DNA of 64,000 bases from Paenibacillus lentus (GTDB lineage Bacteria > Bacillota > Bacilli > Paenibacillales > Paenibacillaceae), in contig NZ_CP034248.1 of assembly GCF_003931855.1 (NCBI RefSeq), positions 1,984,001-2,048,000 of the forward strand. The letters are read 5' to 3'. A program made the translations under genes and the position numbers. This document shows positions 1 through 9,218 of this stretch, in pieces. Within the stretch, counting starts at the first letter, position 1. The number at the start of each line of letters is the position of its first letter. The notes under the pieces are model-generated. The model had not been told where the DNA came from, did not search any database, and saw only the letters and a program-made list of their open reading frames with translations.

Positions 1-136
1 CAATGACCATGCCGAAGAAAATGACGGCCATTAGCGTCAGCATACCAAAGAAACCGTTCATGAGGTCAAATAAGTCGTTGCGCGGCTCTTCGTTGATATG
101 CTCCCGCGGATCATTTACATGCGTATTTGCATCCAT
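1..136 (-). CDS. small membrane protein, N-terminal part (possibly YqzM-like), cut by window edge
   Basis: The reverse strand from 136 reads an ATG preceded by a good AGGAGG-type ribosome site (about 145-150). The 45 visible codons start MDANTHVNDPREHINEEP, a polar, charged N-terminus, then a hydrophobic stretch (NGFFGMLTLMAVIFFGMVI) that looks like one membrane helix. The RND...GF arrangement before a single helix resembles the short YqzM-type proteins of Bacillales, but I am judging from memory of the family pattern and the C-terminus is missing. Divergent from trxA. Confidence 0.55.
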   Translation of the reverse strand, partial: MDANTHVNDPREHINEEPRNDLFDLMNGFFGMLTLMAVIFFGMVI

Positions 137-263
137 GGCGATGGGCCTCCTCAAGGAATAATTTATTTATCAATGAAGTATGTCATAGACAAAATGCTTT
201 TTGGTTATTATTAGTATAACCAAACGTTCAACTGTTTGTAAAGAAGAAGCAAGGAGTACGATT

Positions 264-292
264 TTTCATTTGCTATATAATTGTGGTATACT
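264..292 (+). promoter_or_regulatory. candidate sigma-A promoter of trxA
   Basis: TTTCAT (264-269) and TATACT (287-292) are separated by exactly 17 bp, about 95 bp before the trxA start. The surroundings are AT-rich. The -35 match is weak, so this is a prediction from spacing and the -10 only. Confidence 0.45.
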
Positions 293-387
293 TTGAATGA
301 CGCTTTTTTAGCGTTTTGTTCAAATGTATGACACAATCATGTTCAATGACATGTTATGCGTGCCCTAACATGAAGGAGGAGATTTAT

Positions 388-705
388 ATGGCAATCGTTA
401 ACGTATCCGATCAAACTTTCAATAATGAAGTGGAAAGTAAAGGGACAGTCCTGGTTGACTTTTGGGCTCCTTGGTGCGGTCCTTGCAAAATGATCGCTCC
501 GATTCTGGATGAATTGGCGGCTGAGGTGGGTGATTCCGTTAAAATCGCCAAACTGAACGTGGACGATAACCCAGAATCAGCTTCCCGCTTTGGCGTGATG
601 AGTATCCCGACACTCATTCTCTTCAAAGACGGACAACCGGTCGATAAAGTCGTCGGTTTGAACTCGAAAGATGCTCTGAAAAGCCTCATCGCTAAGCACC
701 AATAA
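388..705 (+). CDS. trxA: thioredoxin
   Basis: 105-residue thioredoxin, the normal family size. The active site WCGPC is at about residues 29-33 within VDFWAPWCGPCKMIAP, and the cis-proline loop is MSIPTLILF. It is a cytosolic dithiol reductant for ribonucleotide reductase, methionine sulfoxide reductases and general disulfide repair. The frame is open upstream to 316, but the ATG at 388 has an AAGGAGGA site at 373-380 and gives the usual N-terminus MAIVNVSD. It is followed by an intrinsic terminator, so it is probably monocistronic despite lying 127 bp before uvrC. Confidence 0.97.
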   Translation: MAIVNVSDQTFNNEVESKGTVLVDFWAPWCGPCKMIAPILDELAAEVGDSVKIAKLNVDDNPESASRFGVMSIPTLILFKDGQPVDKVVGLNSKDALKSLIAKHQ

Positions 706-734
706 GATATTAGTGCGAGGATAAGTGCTTTTAC

Positions 735-763
735 ACGCCTCCGGAAATTCCGGGGGCGTTTTC
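735..763 (+). terminator. intrinsic terminator after trxA
   Basis: ACGCCtCCGG / CCGGgGGCGT stem with AAATT loop, followed by TTTTC. Confidence 0.8.
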
Positions 764-832
764 TATGTTATTTGAAGTCGTGTTATGTTATATCTTAGTT
801 GTAAATATGTACTGGGGAGGAGGGGACAAGAG

Positions 833-2767
833 TTGAATCATAAACCGGTTAATGAGCTGCAGGAGCAGGAAAAAGCACTGGAGAATATTCGCCATAAGCT
901 GGCCCTTCTACCGGACTTGCCAGGTTGTTATTTAATGAAGAACAAAGAAGGAACGATCATTTACGTCGGGAAGGCCAAAGTGCTGAAAAATCGCGTGCGC
1001 TCTTATTTTACAGGCAGTCATGATGGCAAAACTCAGCTGCTCGTCTCGGAAATCCGCGATTTTGAATATATCGTTACCGCCAGCAATATGGAAGCACTCA
1101 TTTTGGAATGTAATTTGATTAAGACGCATCATCCGCGTTACAATGTCCTGCTTAAGGACGACAAGACGTTCCCCTATTTGAAAATTACGAACGAGCCTCA
1201 CCCAAGGCTGGAGGTTACGCGGCGGGTGCTTAAGGATAAAGCGAAATATTTTGGCCCTTATCCTAACGCTTATGCGGCCCAACAGACCAAAAAGCTGCTT
1301 GACCGCATGTATCCCTTGCGTAAGTGCAATGTTATGCCTAAAGAGGTCTGTTTGTATTATCACATGGGGCAATGCATGGCTCCCTGCGTGCAGGAGGTGC
1401 CTCAAGCGAAATACGACGAAATTACGCAAGAGATCCATTCGTTTCTTAACGGAGGCCATGAAGAAATCAAGAAAGAGCTGCAGCGTAAAATGCAGGAAGC
1501 AGCGGAGGAGCTGTACTTCGAGCGAGCGAAAGAGCTGCGTGATCAAATCATGAATATCGATGCGATCATGGAGAAGCAGAAAATTACGATGGCCGATGCC
1601 AAAGACCGTGACGTGTTTGGTTATGCAGTCGATAAGGGCTGGATGTGCGTACAAATCTTGTATATGCGCCAAGGGAAAATGATTGAAAGACATGCCTCTG
1701 TTTTTCCATTCTATGGTGAGGCTTATCAGGATTTCCTGTCGTATGTGACCCAGTATTACAGCGATAATCCGGCATTGCCTCAGGAAATTTTGCTCCCGGC
1801 AGAGCCGTCCGGCAAAGTGGCGGAAGCGGGAGCTGTCTCTGATTCCGGTTCTAAGGAAGTAACGGATGCAGCGGATGAAACGGTAGACGCCACGACGGAC
1901 GTCATGACCGACGCGATTAACGGGGCGGCGGAGCTCCAGCAGTGGCTCGGGGTCAAAACGCATGTGCCGAAGCGCGGACTAAAACGGCAAATGATTGGGA
2001 TGGCCGAGGAGAATGCCAAGGTATCTCTGGAAGAAAAGTTCCGCCTCATTGAGCGAGATGAGGAGCGTACCTTGAAAGCGGCTGAGAACCTAGGCCTGGC
2101 GATTGGTCTGGAGTCGCTGTCGCGTATTGAGGCTTTTGACAACTCGAATATTCAGGGAACGAATCCGGTTTCCGCGATGGTCGTGTTTATTGATGGAAAG
2201 CCAGCGAAGAAGGAATATCGTAAATACAAGGTGCGTACGGTCGAGGGGCCGGACGATTATGAGACGATGCGGGAAGTCATTCGCCGCAGATATGAGCGGG
2301 TCTTGAAGGAAAATCTGCCGCAGCCCGATTTGATTGTCGTGGACGGCGGCAAGGGTCAAATTTCGGCGGCGATCGATGTGCTGGAGAATGAGCTGGGCTT
2401 GTTCATTCCTGTATGCGGACTTGTCAAGGATGACAAGCATAAGACAGCCCAGCTTATGGTGGGAGATCCGCCGGAGCCGGTTCATTTGCCGCGTGACAGT
2501 CAGGAGTTCTATCTTTTGCAGCGGATTCAAGACGAGGTTCACCGTTTTGCGATCACGTTTCACCGCGAGCAGCGGGCCAAATCCATGGTTACCTCTCGTC
2601 TAGATGCGATACCGGGCATCGGGGAGAAGCGGCGGACGATGCTGTTGAAGCATTTTGGTTCGCTCAAAAAAATAAAAGAGGCCTCCGTCGAAGACTTCAG
2701 GCCTCTGTCGATCGGCGATAAGCTCGCCAATCAAATTATAAATGCCCTTCGGGACGAGGAGTCGTAA
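833..2767 (+). CDS. uvrC: excinuclease ABC subunit C
   Basis: Nucleotide excision repair endonuclease that makes the dual incision with UvrB. Order of domains: GIY-YIG nuclease ([12 protein letters not shown] ... [18 protein letters not shown]), a four-cysteine segment (RKC...EVC...GQC...APC), UvrB-interacting UVR helices, the RNase H-like C-terminal nuclease ([25 protein letters not shown]) and a helix-hairpin-helix end ([19 protein letters not shown]). I place the start at TTG 833 because GGGGAGGAGGGG lies just before it; an ATG at 785 in frame has no such site. At 644 residues it is some 40 longer than usual, because an acidic Ala/Asp/Thr-rich insert (about residues 339-380) sits before the RNase H domain. 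Its 3' end overlaps the convergent protease gene by 32 bp. Confidence 0.96.
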   Translation: MNHKPVNELQEQEKALENIRHKLALLPDLPGCYLMKNKEGTIIYVGKAKVLKNRVRSYFTGSHDGKTQLLVSEIRDFEYIVTASNMEALILECNLIKTHHPRYNVLLKDDKTFPYLKITNEPHPRLEVTRRVLKDKAKYFGPYPNAYAAQQTKKLLDRMYPLRKCNVMPKEVCLYYHMGQCMAPCVQEVPQAKYDEITQEIHSFLNGGHEEIKKELQRKMQEAAEELYFERAKELRDQIMNIDAIMEKQKITMADAKDRDVFGYAVDKGWMCVQILYMRQGKMIERHASVFPFYGEAYQDFLSYVTQYYSDNPALPQEILLPAEPSGKVAEAGAVSDSGSKEVTDAADETVDATTDVMTDAINGAAELQQWLGVKTHVPKRGLKRQMIGMAEENAKVSLEEKFRLIERDEERTLKAAENLGLAIGLESLSRIEAFDNSNIQGTNPVSAMVVFIDGKPAKKEYRKYKVRTVEGPDDYETMREVIRRRYERVLKENLPQPDLIVVDGGKGQISAAIDVLENELGLFIPVCGLVKDDKHKTAQLMVGDPPEPVHLPRDSQEFYLLQRIQDEVHRFAITFHREQRAKSMVTSRLDAIPGIGEKRRTMLLKHFGSLKKIKEASVEDFRPLSIGDKLANQIINALRDEES

Positions 2768-4463
2768 GCAGCGGCTCCTCTTCTTTTGGTTGTACCGGTG
2801 GAATGCTTCTCTTCCGGCCCGGAGGGTTGAATAAATAGATCACAAACGCAACGATGGCTGGCAGCGCGATATAGAATATACCAGCAGACCAGTTCAGTGC
2901 TCCGCCCATCAGCATAAGACTAAGCGACATGAGGATGCTGTTGAAGATGACATGAGTGAACATCGCCGTAATATAGCCGTAGCGCAAGAAGACGAAGCTG
3001 AACATCAAACCGATAATCGCCAGCTCGATCGGGCGGGAATAGACAGGGTAAATGGGATACAAGGTATGCCCGAACGCCCAGATAATCGACGATAATAAGC
3101 TGGCAATGAACGTACTGCGGAAAATTTTCTTCAGCATCGGTATGCCGAATAAACGATATACTGCTTCTTCACCGATCCCCGCCACCCAGGCAAGTAAAGG
3201 GAACAGGACGGGATATAGCATGTTGTAAGCAGATTGCGTTGGATCGGTCGTGGACCAGGTGCCGAACACCCGCTCTAGGATCAGGAAGATGACCGATTGC
3301 GTACCGAGCAGAATCAATGCCCATAAATAGCCGTTTTGCATGGAGGCCAGGACATGCCGTCCATACTCCGGTTCTTTGGCGCGAGCCCACAGATTGAACC
3401 CTTCCTTGCGCCATAGTCCATCTCCCCCAACCAGCGAGAAGTAGATCGAGGCCGCTAGGAGCAGTGTGACCAGGCCTTGGATTACGAAGCCGATGATCAA
3501 GATGCCGGTTCCCATTCCCTCTACTTGCAGCATGGGAAGCATATTTATTGCTCCAGCCATGGAGAATATAAAGTAAATGGAGGATAGAACCAGACCGCGG
3601 ACAAAAGAAGAAAACGGGCGCGTTTTTACACTATAGACGATGGCTAAAATCCCAAGCACGAACGTGAAAAGAGCATAGCCAGCCCATGTGAACCAGTTGG
3701 CCAGCTTCTTCTGGCCCTTAACATAGTCTGAGTGGGCTTTAGGGGGATCGAAGTAAGTCTCCATGGAGGAAACTTCTCCATCCTCATAATTAAATTGAAT
3801 CATCCCGTGTGATTGACCGGACTCATAGCCGGATACATCATAGACCAGACCTGGCTTGTTAGTCGTGATGTTCGGTCGGAGCTTGGCGGGATCAAAGCCA
3901 AATGCTTTCAGGTAAGGCTCAGCCAGGCGTTCCCTGTCTTCTAGCGACAAGTATCCTTCCATTGCCTGCAAGCTCTCGCTGTTTTCTAATCCTTGTTTCT
4001 TAAGCAGTTCTTTGGTCGCGTTGCTATAGGTTAGGATACGTTCGAACCCGACGACCCGGCCACTATACATATTAACATCTACCGTTAAGGCTTTAAGCTC
4101 GTTATCAGGCTGCTCGAAGCGAACGCGAAACACTTCTAACGGGAACTGTTCGCCATAAGTATCCGTATAAGTTTTCATCAGGCCTTCCTTGGATAAGTAG
4201 CCATATATGTCTGATCGAGTTTCGTATGTAACCAGGGCATTGTCCAAGGGAACAGGCAATTCCAGCGTGGATCTGGCAAATTCAGCCGCTAATTCGGTGG
4301 CCTGTTGCTTCGTAATTGTCTTCTGTATTTGCTCTACCGACCCGGGGGTGAACATAGGCAGAACAAACTGAAGAGTCAAAAATAAAAGAAGACCTACAGC
4401 GGCCAACACCCGAACGGTATTGCGTTTCGGCGTTCGTCCTGTTGACGAAAAGAAAGAGAACAT
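2736..4463 (-). CDS. CPBP-family intramembrane metalloprotease
   Basis: 575-residue membrane protein. After one N-terminal helix comes a long extracytoplasmic region (about residues 40-260), then about eight helices with the CPBP (Abi/CAAX protease-like) signatures: EEAVYR with the paired glutamates, FGHTLYP with the first histidine, and HVIFNSIL with the second. The family includes prenyl-protein-type proteases, bacteriocin self-immunity proteins and regulators of membrane signalling, and the substrate here cannot be told. The large N-terminal domain is bigger than in most members. Start ATG 4463 follows AAAGGGG. The gene is convergent with uvrC and overlaps its last codons. Confidence 0.85.
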   Translation of the reverse strand: MFSFFSSTGRTPKRNTVRVLAAVGLLLFLTLQFVLPMFTPGSVEQIQKTITKQQATELAAEFARSTLELPVPLDNALVTYETRSDIYGYLSKEGLMKTYTDTYGEQFPLEVFRVRFEQPDNELKALTVDVNMYSGRVVGFERILTYSNATKELLKKQGLENSESLQAMEGYLSLEDRERLAEPYLKAFGFDPAKLRPNITTNKPGLVYDVSGYESGQSHGMIQFNYEDGEVSSMETYFDPPKAHSDYVKGQKKLANWFTWAGYALFTFVLGILAIVYSVKTRPFSSFVRGLVLSSIYFIFSMAGAINMLPMLQVEGMGTGILIIGFVIQGLVTLLLAASIYFSLVGGDGLWRKEGFNLWARAKEPEYGRHVLASMQNGYLWALILLGTQSVIFLILERVFGTWSTTDPTQSAYNMLYPVLFPLLAWVAGIGEEAVYRLFGIPMLKKIFRSTFIASLLSSIIWAFGHTLYPIYPVYSRPIELAIIGLMFSFVFLRYGYITAMFTHVIFNSILMSLSLMLMGGALNWSAGIFYIALPAIVAFVIYLFNPPGRKRSIPPVQPKEEEPLLTTPRPEGHL

Positions 4464-4657
4464 TCAAAAACCCCTTTGCAATAATATGAATGGATATCAA
4501 AGTAAAGAGTACCATAAGCCTCGCGCAATCGCCAGAATAGGGCAGGAAAAGGGCTATATGATCGCTAAAAATACAGCATGGCTCAGAGAATGAAGGGTGG
4601 CGGGCTTTGTTTCGGGCGGAAAAGTTTTTTATCAAGATATTTCGGATTAAGCAAGCT

Positions 4658-4770
4658 TTGTAGTGAGCATGAATTAGGATTATAATCCAAATCATAGAGA
4701 TCGATGAAAATGAAATGAAAAAAGTGAAAAGATCGAAAGGCACTCTGGATTTCCAGTGCTTTTTTCTTTT
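4658..4770 (+). promoter_or_regulatory. candidate promoter and short attenuator-like leader upstream of ktrB
   Basis: TTTGTA (4658-4663), 17 bp, TATAAT (4681-4686) would start transcription near 4693. A hairpin around 4740-4759 (CTGG-ATTT-CCAG core with GCA/TGC outer pairs) is followed by a T-rich run at 4760-4770, before the gene starts at 4836. No gene on this strand lies upstream, so the hairpin would end a leader and not a preceding mRNA. The leader seems too short for a ydaO-type c-di-AMP riboswitch. Confidence 0.4.
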
Positions 4771-4835
4771 ACGAAAGTGCCATAATATTGAAGTGACTTA
4801 TAACGGGAATGCTGAAGGAAGATGAGGTGAACACG

Positions 4836-6170
4836 ATGCTGTCCCAGTGGTTTAAATTAACTCCTCCGCGTATATTAGTACTCGGTTTTGCAGCTATTAT
4901 ATTGACTGGGTCTCTGCTGCTTATGATGCCACAGGCCAATACGACCGGGGAGCGGCTTCCTTTTGTCGATGCTTTGTTTACGGCTACTTCAGCTACCTGT
5001 GTCACAGGACTCGTTGTTCGGGATACGGGACTTTACTTTACGACATTTGGTCAAATCGTAATTTTGACGTTGATTCAGGTGGGGGGCCTCGGCTTTATGA
5101 CGATGGCAACCCTGTTCTCTCTAGTATTCAAGCGGCGCATTTCGCTACGGGATCGTCTTTTACTGCAAGAGGCGATGAAGCAAAACTCGATGGAAGGTAT
5201 CGTCCGGCTCATTCGCAAGGTGCTGGTGTATTCCCTGGTTATTGAAGCTAGTGCGGCACTGTTGTTTACGATTCGCTGGGTTTTCGACATGCCCTTTGGT
5301 CAGGCGGTTTATTATGGAGTTTTTCATGCTGTCTCTCTGTTCAACAATGCGGGCTTTGACTTATTCGGGGAATATCGCAGTCTGATGGGGTATGTGAACG
5401 ATCCGCTCGTTAATATCGTGGCGATGTTTTTAATCGTATCGGGGGGCCTCGGTTTTATCGTCCTGTCCGAGCTGGTAGATTTCCGGCGCACCCGCAAGCT
5501 GTCACTGCATTCCAAGATCGTATTATCGATGACGAGTGCTCTCATTCTGGCCGGGGCTGTAGTTATCTTTGTATTTGAATTTACGAACGTGAAAACGATG
5601 GGCTCCTTGGACTGGAGCGGGAAAATTTGGGGCTCGTTCTTCCAATCGATTGCGACAAGGACCGCGGGAGCGAATTCGGTGGATATCGGCGGACTCCGCC
5701 AGGCCTCCCAGTTTTTCGTTATTATGCTGATGTTCATCGGCGCTTCTCCCGGTTCGACGGGGGGCGGGATTAAGACGACGACATTTATGGTTCTGGTCGG
5801 GGCGGTCATTTCTATGATTCGCGGACGCCATGATTTGGTGCTCTTCCGCTATCGGATGACTCAGGAGCGGATATTCAAAGCGGTCACGATTACGATGTTG
5901 GCTTTGTTCCTTATCATTTCGGTAGCGATGGTGCTGTCAACGACCGAAGACGCCAGCTTCCTAAGCATTTTGTTCGAGACGACTTCCGCCTTTGCCACGG
6001 TAGGTTTATCGATGGGGCTGACGATGGATTTGACCGATATCGGGAAGGTCATACTGTGCTTCATGATGTTTACCGGCCGGCTCGGACTCTTGACGTTGGC
6101 TTATGCGCTTGGGCCAAAAAAGGGTAAGGAGTTGTATCGCCACCCCGAAGGGAAAATGATTATAGGATAG
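4836..6170 (+). CDS. ktrB: TrkH/KtrB-type potassium uptake membrane subunit
   Basis: 444-residue ion-channel-like subunit of a Ktr potassium uptake system. The four repeated membrane-pore-membrane units are visible, with filter motifs ATCVTGLVVRDTG, NNAGFDLFGEY, TRTAGANSVDIGG and TSAFATVGLSMG. The gate-region sequence FIGASPGSTGGGIKTTT is typical of TrkH/KtrB. The ATG at 4836 has GAGGTGA upstream; an in-frame ATG at 4809 lacks a ribosome site. The next gene, 15 bp downstream, is the matching RCK subunit, so the two form one K+ transporter. Whether it corresponds to B. subtilis KtrB or KtrD cannot be told without a tree. Confidence 0.92.
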   Translation: MLSQWFKLTPPRILVLGFAAIILTGSLLLMMPQANTTGERLPFVDALFTATSATCVTGLVVRDTGLYFTTFGQIVILTLIQVGGLGFMTMATLFSLVFKRRISLRDRLLLQEAMKQNSMEGIVRLIRKVLVYSLVIEASAALLFTIRWVFDMPFGQAVYYGVFHAVSLFNNAGFDLFGEYRSLMGYVNDPLVNIVAMFLIVSGGLGFIVLSELVDFRRTRKLSLHSKIVLSMTSALILAGAVVIFVFEFTNVKTMGSLDWSGKIWGSFFQSIATRTAGANSVDIGGLRQASQFFVIMLMFIGASPGSTGGGIKTTTFMVLVGAVISMIRGRHDLVLFRYRMTQERIFKAVTITMLALFLIISVAMVLSTTEDASFLSILFETTSAFATVGLSMGLTMDLTDIGKVILCFMMFTGRLGLLTLAYALGPKKGKELYRHPEGKMIIG

Positions 6171-6185
6171 GAGATTAACCATTCC

Positions 6186-6854
6186 ATGAAAATGCAGCAG
6201 TTTGTAGTGATCGGCTTAGGACGTTTCGGCTCCAGCCTAGCCCTGGAATTAATGGATTTGGGTTTCGAGGTGTTAGGTGTCGACTTGAACGAAGAATTGG
6301 TGGACGACATGAGCGCCTATTTGACCCATGCCGTCGTGGCTGATGCTACGGATGAAGAGATGCTAAAGTCCCTTGGCGTCCGTAACTTCGACTGCGGGAT
6401 CGTAGCGATCGGCAGCGATATACAGATGAGTATATTGACGGCGATTCTGCTCAAGGATTTGGGCATCAAGACGGTGGTCGCCAAGGCGATCTCCGTGTTG
6501 CACGGTCGTGCCCTAGAGAAGCTAGGCGTGGATCGGGTTATTTTTCCGGAGAGGGATATGGGAGTTCGTGTGGCACATCAGCTTGTTACCCCGAATCTTC
6601 TCGATTATATCGAGCTGTCGAAGGAATACAGCATTGTCGAGCTCAGGGTGCCGGATGGCTTAGTCGGAAAAACGTTAGGGGAGATTAATCCGCGGGTCAA
6701 TTACAACTGCAGTGTCGTTGCGCTTCATAAGCGTACGGGAGTTATTGTTGCACCTACCGCGATGGATGTGCTGGATGCTGGTGATATTATGGTACTGATC
6801 GGCTCTAATGAGAGCATAGATAAATTTGAAGCTGTGATTAACGAGAGCGAGTGA
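6186..6854 (+). CDS. ktrA: KtrA/KtrC-type RCK (TrkA-N/TrkA-C) regulatory subunit
   Basis: 222-residue cytosolic gating ring subunit. It has an N-terminal Rossmann RCK domain with GLGRFGSSLALEL nucleotide-binding loop and the acidic end of strand 2 (VDLNEELVDD), and a C-terminal TrkA-C domain (about residues 135-220; in this family it is known to bind c-di-AMP). It binds ATP/ADP and opens or closes the adjacent KtrB pore. A TAGGAGA site precedes ATG 6186. Together with ktrB it forms a two-gene operon closed by a terminator. Confidence 0.92.
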   Translation: MKMQQFVVIGLGRFGSSLALELMDLGFEVLGVDLNEELVDDMSAYLTHAVVADATDEEMLKSLGVRNFDCGIVAIGSDIQMSILTAILLKDLGIKTVVAKAISVLHGRALEKLGVDRVIFPERDMGVRVAHQLVTPNLLDYIELSKEYSIVELRVPDGLVGKTLGEINPRVNYNCSVVALHKRTGVIVAPTAMDVLDAGDIMVLIGSNESIDKFEAVINESE

Positions 6855-6875
6855 TCGTTCGCTGCATCGAGAAAG

Positions 6876-6921
6876 GAAGCTGCAAATCGGCCGCAGGGGC
6901 TGAGGAAGCAGCTTTTTTTTG
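6876..6921 (+). terminator. intrinsic terminator after ktrA
   Basis: AAGCTGC / GCAGCTT stem with a long, partly paired loop, followed by eight T. Confidence 0.75.
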
Positions 6922-7021
6922 ATTTGAATGCAAATGCAATATTTGCCGATCCGGATCTGATGTCAATATGGTAGTTCGGAACTTACAGTAACCCGTCTTA
7001 TTCATTGTTTTCGTGAGGGGG

Positions 7022-7696
7022 TTAGGAGGTTTTCACCTCAGCGCTGCGGTATAGCAACCAGCAGATGAGGGCGGTGGCTAGGGAGGCTGCAATAGCATAA
7101 TGAGGCGCAAGGACATCCGCCAAAGTTCTAGCTGTCGCATCGATAAGGGTAGGATTGTTCGTTCGAAAAACATTCAAACCGAGAATATAGACGGCGATTA
7201 ATCCAGCGCCCCAGAGGAAACCGTATCGATACATTAAGGTGCTCAGCAGGAAGAACAGCATAGCCAGAAGAAAGTAAGCTGCAAACAATGAATACCACAT
7301 CCGGCCGAAGGATATGATGTACTCGTCCAGATTGAAGCCCAGTAAAGGGAGCAGTTGCTTAAGCACCAGCGTTAGAAGGGTTTGCGCAAGGGATATCGCC
7401 AGATTGAATGCCCCCAAATAGGCGAGGCTGCCCCAGAAGTATTGCTTACGGGTGTAGCCGGAGCCTAACAGCAATGGGAACGAATTGGCGGCTGTAATAT
7501 AAGTGATCAATACGATAAAAATAGAAATCGCGAAGAAATTATTGTTCGCCACTAGAGCCATCGCATTCTCGGGCTCGTATATGCCGTACCCGGCAAGCAG
7601 CCAAATATCAAGGAGTAGCAAAATAGCTCCGAAAACGAATAAGCGCTTGCGGTTTTCATGCCAATGGAAGGCCATCTGATTACGAAACGCTCTCAT
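7022..7696 (-). CDS. ABC-2-like membrane protein of a GntR/ABC operon
   Basis: 224-residue integral membrane protein with about six hydrophobic helices (FVFGAILLLLDIWLLAGYG; AISIFIVLITYITAA; LIAVYILGLNVF; others). No conserved catalytic motif was seen. It overlaps the end of the ATPase gene by 17 bp, so the pair is probably translationally coupled and it is the likely membrane partner of that ATPase. I chose ATG 7696 because GGAGGTGA is 6 bp upstream; an ATG two codons earlier abuts the ribosome site. Similar three-gene GntR/ATPase/membrane sets in Firmicutes (ytr- or bcr-like) respond to cell-envelope antibiotics, but that is analogy only. Confidence 0.75.
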   Translation of the reverse strand: MRAFRNQMAFHWHENRKRLFVFGAILLLLDIWLLAGYGIYEPENAMALVANNNFFAISIFIVLITYITAANSFPLLLGSGYTRKQYFWGSLAYLGAFNLAISLAQTLLTLVLKQLLPLLGFNLDEYIISFGRMWYSLFAAYFLLAMLFFLLSTLMYRYGFLWGAGLIAVYILGLNVFRTNNPTLIDATARTLADVLAPHYAIAASLATALICWLLYRSAEVKTS

Positions 7697-8585
7697 GGAC
7701 ATTCACCTCCGAGGTTCGATGCTCTTGGCGGGTTAAATAGACGAATAGCTTCTGCAAGGGGATAGGACTGATATCGATCCCTTGCTCTCTTAAAGAAGGT
7801 TCATTGTCTAGGGAGCCCAACCAGGCAATTCTTGTTACATGGCCGAGGGACTCTCTGTTCAAGACTCTTGCATCTCCAAAGAAGGGCTCTAGTTGCTTCG
7901 TGCTGCCCTGGAGATAACGCGCTTGATCCGCGAATTCCTCCGCATTCTTATGGGCGGTGACGGTTCCCTGCTGCAGCAGCGTGATAAATTGCAGCAGATC
8001 AGCGGATTCGTCGATCAGATGTGTAGACAGGATTAGGGTTCGCGGATGCTCGCTATAATCGCGCAGGAGCAGTTCATAGAACGCTTCCCGCTTTTCCGCA
8101 TCCAGTCCGAGCGTCGGTTCGTCGAACAATGTAATCGGACTACGGCTCGCAAGCCCTTTTACAATGCCGAGCAGCGACTGGTTCCCTCGCGACAATTGCT
8201 TGAACCTCTGATTCGGGGGGATACGGAACTGGTGCAGTAGCTCTGCGGCGAGTTTGGCGTCCCAGGCTGGGTAGAGCAGGGAGCAGAACTTCATGATATC
8301 TCCGACTTTGTATTGGCTCCAAGATCGTTCTTCCGCTTTAACGAGGCATATATTGGAGACGATGAGCGGATTTTCATGTATGGGATAATGTCCTGCCGTA
8401 ACGCTTCCTTGATCCGGAAACAACTGGCCGGATATTAAATGAAGGAGTGTCGTTTTGCCGGCTCCGCTAGGGCCCAGCAAACCATGGATCGCATTGGGCT
8501 CAAAATCGACAGTGACATCATGAATGGCCTGCACGTCTCCGAGCTTTTTATAGATTTGATGGCATTTCAAGGTGTATTCCAGCAT
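7680..8585 (-). CDS. ABC transporter ATP-binding protein
   Basis: 301 residues. Walker A GPSGAGKTT, signature-like LSRGNQSLLGIVKG (degenerate compared with LSGGQ), Walker B ITLFDEPTLGLD and the H-loop STHLIDE are all present, followed by about 90 C-terminal residues seen in drug or peptide exporters of the ABC-2 type. It is encoded between a GntR repressor (4-bp-scale overlap upstream at 8585) and a membrane protein. Export of, or protection against, a membrane-active compound is the usual role of such sets; the substrate is unknown. Confidence 0.9.
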   Translation of the reverse strand: MLEYTLKCHQIYKKLGDVQAIHDVTVDFEPNAIHGLLGPSGAGKTTLLHLISGQLFPDQGSVTAGHYPIHENPLIVSNICLVKAEERSWSQYKVGDIMKFCSLLYPAWDAKLAAELLHQFRIPPNQRFKQLSRGNQSLLGIVKGLASRSPITLFDEPTLGLDAEKREAFYELLLRDYSEHPRTLILSTHLIDESADLLQFITLLQQGTVTAHKNAEEFADQARYLQGSTKQLEPFFGDARVLNRESLGHVTRIAWLGSLDNEPSLREQGIDISPIPLQKLFVYLTRQEHRTSEVNVHESVS

Positions 8586-8950
8586 TAGGACTCTCCTTTC
8601 AAGATCATTTCGGTGAGTTGCTCGGTCGTTATGCCCAGCTTGGTTGCCTCGCGGATCATCGCAGTTACGTACTGCTCATAAAACTGCTGCTTCCGCTTCT
8701 CTAGAATTGCAGCACGTGCTCCCTCTGCAACGAACATGCCGATTCCGCGTTTCTTGTACAACATCCCTTCGTCAACTAGGAGATTGACTCCTTTAGCAGC
8801 GGTAGCAGGATTGATTCGGTAGAAAGCGGCAAATTGATTCGTAGAAGGAACTTGAGATTGCTCCCGAAGCCGACCTTCGATGATGTCATCTTCGATTTTC
8901 TCTGCAATTTGCTGATAGATGGGGCGGCCGTCTTCGTTTAGAAAGCCCAT
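8585..8950 (-). CDS. GntR-family regulator, YtrA subfamily
   Basis: 121-residue repressor, the short YtrA type. The winged helix covers about residues 8-78 (PIYQQIAEKIEDDIIEG, with VPSTNQFAAFYRINPATAAKG as recognition region), followed by a short helical tail with no ligand-binding domain. It is the first gene of the operon and overlaps the ATPase start. A 24-bp dyad directly on its -10 region (see next entry) is a likely autoregulatory operator. Confidence 0.9.
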   Translation of the reverse strand: MGFLNEDGRPIYQQIAEKIEDDIIEGRLREQSQVPSTNQFAAFYRINPATAAKGVNLLVDEGMLYKKRGIGMFVAEGARAAILEKRKQQFYEQYVTAMIREATKLGITTEQLTEMILKGES

Positions 8951-8965
8951 AACCTTACACCTACT

Positions 8966-9017
8966 TTAGTTCATTACTTATGTAACTAACCATACTGCCA
9001 TAGCTCCCTATTGTCAA
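8966..9017 (-). promoter_or_regulatory. promoter and dyad operator of the GntR/ABC operon
   Basis: On the reverse strand TTGACA (9017-9012) and TATGGT (8994-8989) are 17 bp apart, close to a textbook sigma-A promoter. Immediately downstream, 8989-8966 reads TTAGTT-12 bp-AACTAA with an inner TTAC-ATAA-GTAA dyad, placed over the transcription start. The position fits repression by the YtrA-type regulator encoded 16 bp further on. Confidence 0.65.
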
Positions 9018-9044
9018 TGATTTACATACATTTCGTTTCTTTCA

Positions 9045-9144
9045 TCACGGCATATCCGTGATTGGTATCTGCCCAGCTCATGTAACCGGAGTCGAAGCTT
9101 CGGGCTTTGCCGGGATGAGCATTGAGCATATGACACTGTCATAT
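9045..9144. promoter_or_regulatory. two short palindromes upstream of the DUF418-desKR-like operon
   Basis: TCACGG-CATAT-CCGTGA lies at 9045-9061 and ATATGAC-ACT-GTCATAT at 9128-9144, 75 to 160 bp before the first gene. A partial third copy of the first (CATATCACGG) is near 9171. They could be regulator sites; no promoter was assigned with confidence. Confidence 0.35.
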
Positions 9145-9218
9145 CAAATTGATGATTGCTGTGAATATCGCATATCACGGTTCAAAGGTAAGATACAGAT
9201 ATGAACTGAAAGGAAGGG

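Noticed and set aside
932-1963. 343-codon frame antisense to uvrC
   Set aside because: Shadow frame; no ribosome site and the sense strand is a clear UvrC.
4282-4743. 153-codon frame on the reverse strand
   Set aside because: Overlaps the start of the CPBP protease gene in another frame and lacks a ribosome site.
4470-4800. ydaO-type c-di-AMP riboswitch before ktrB
   Set aside because: Known to precede ktrAB in Bacillus, but the conserved core could not be found and the predicted leader is too short; only a terminator-like hairpin remains.
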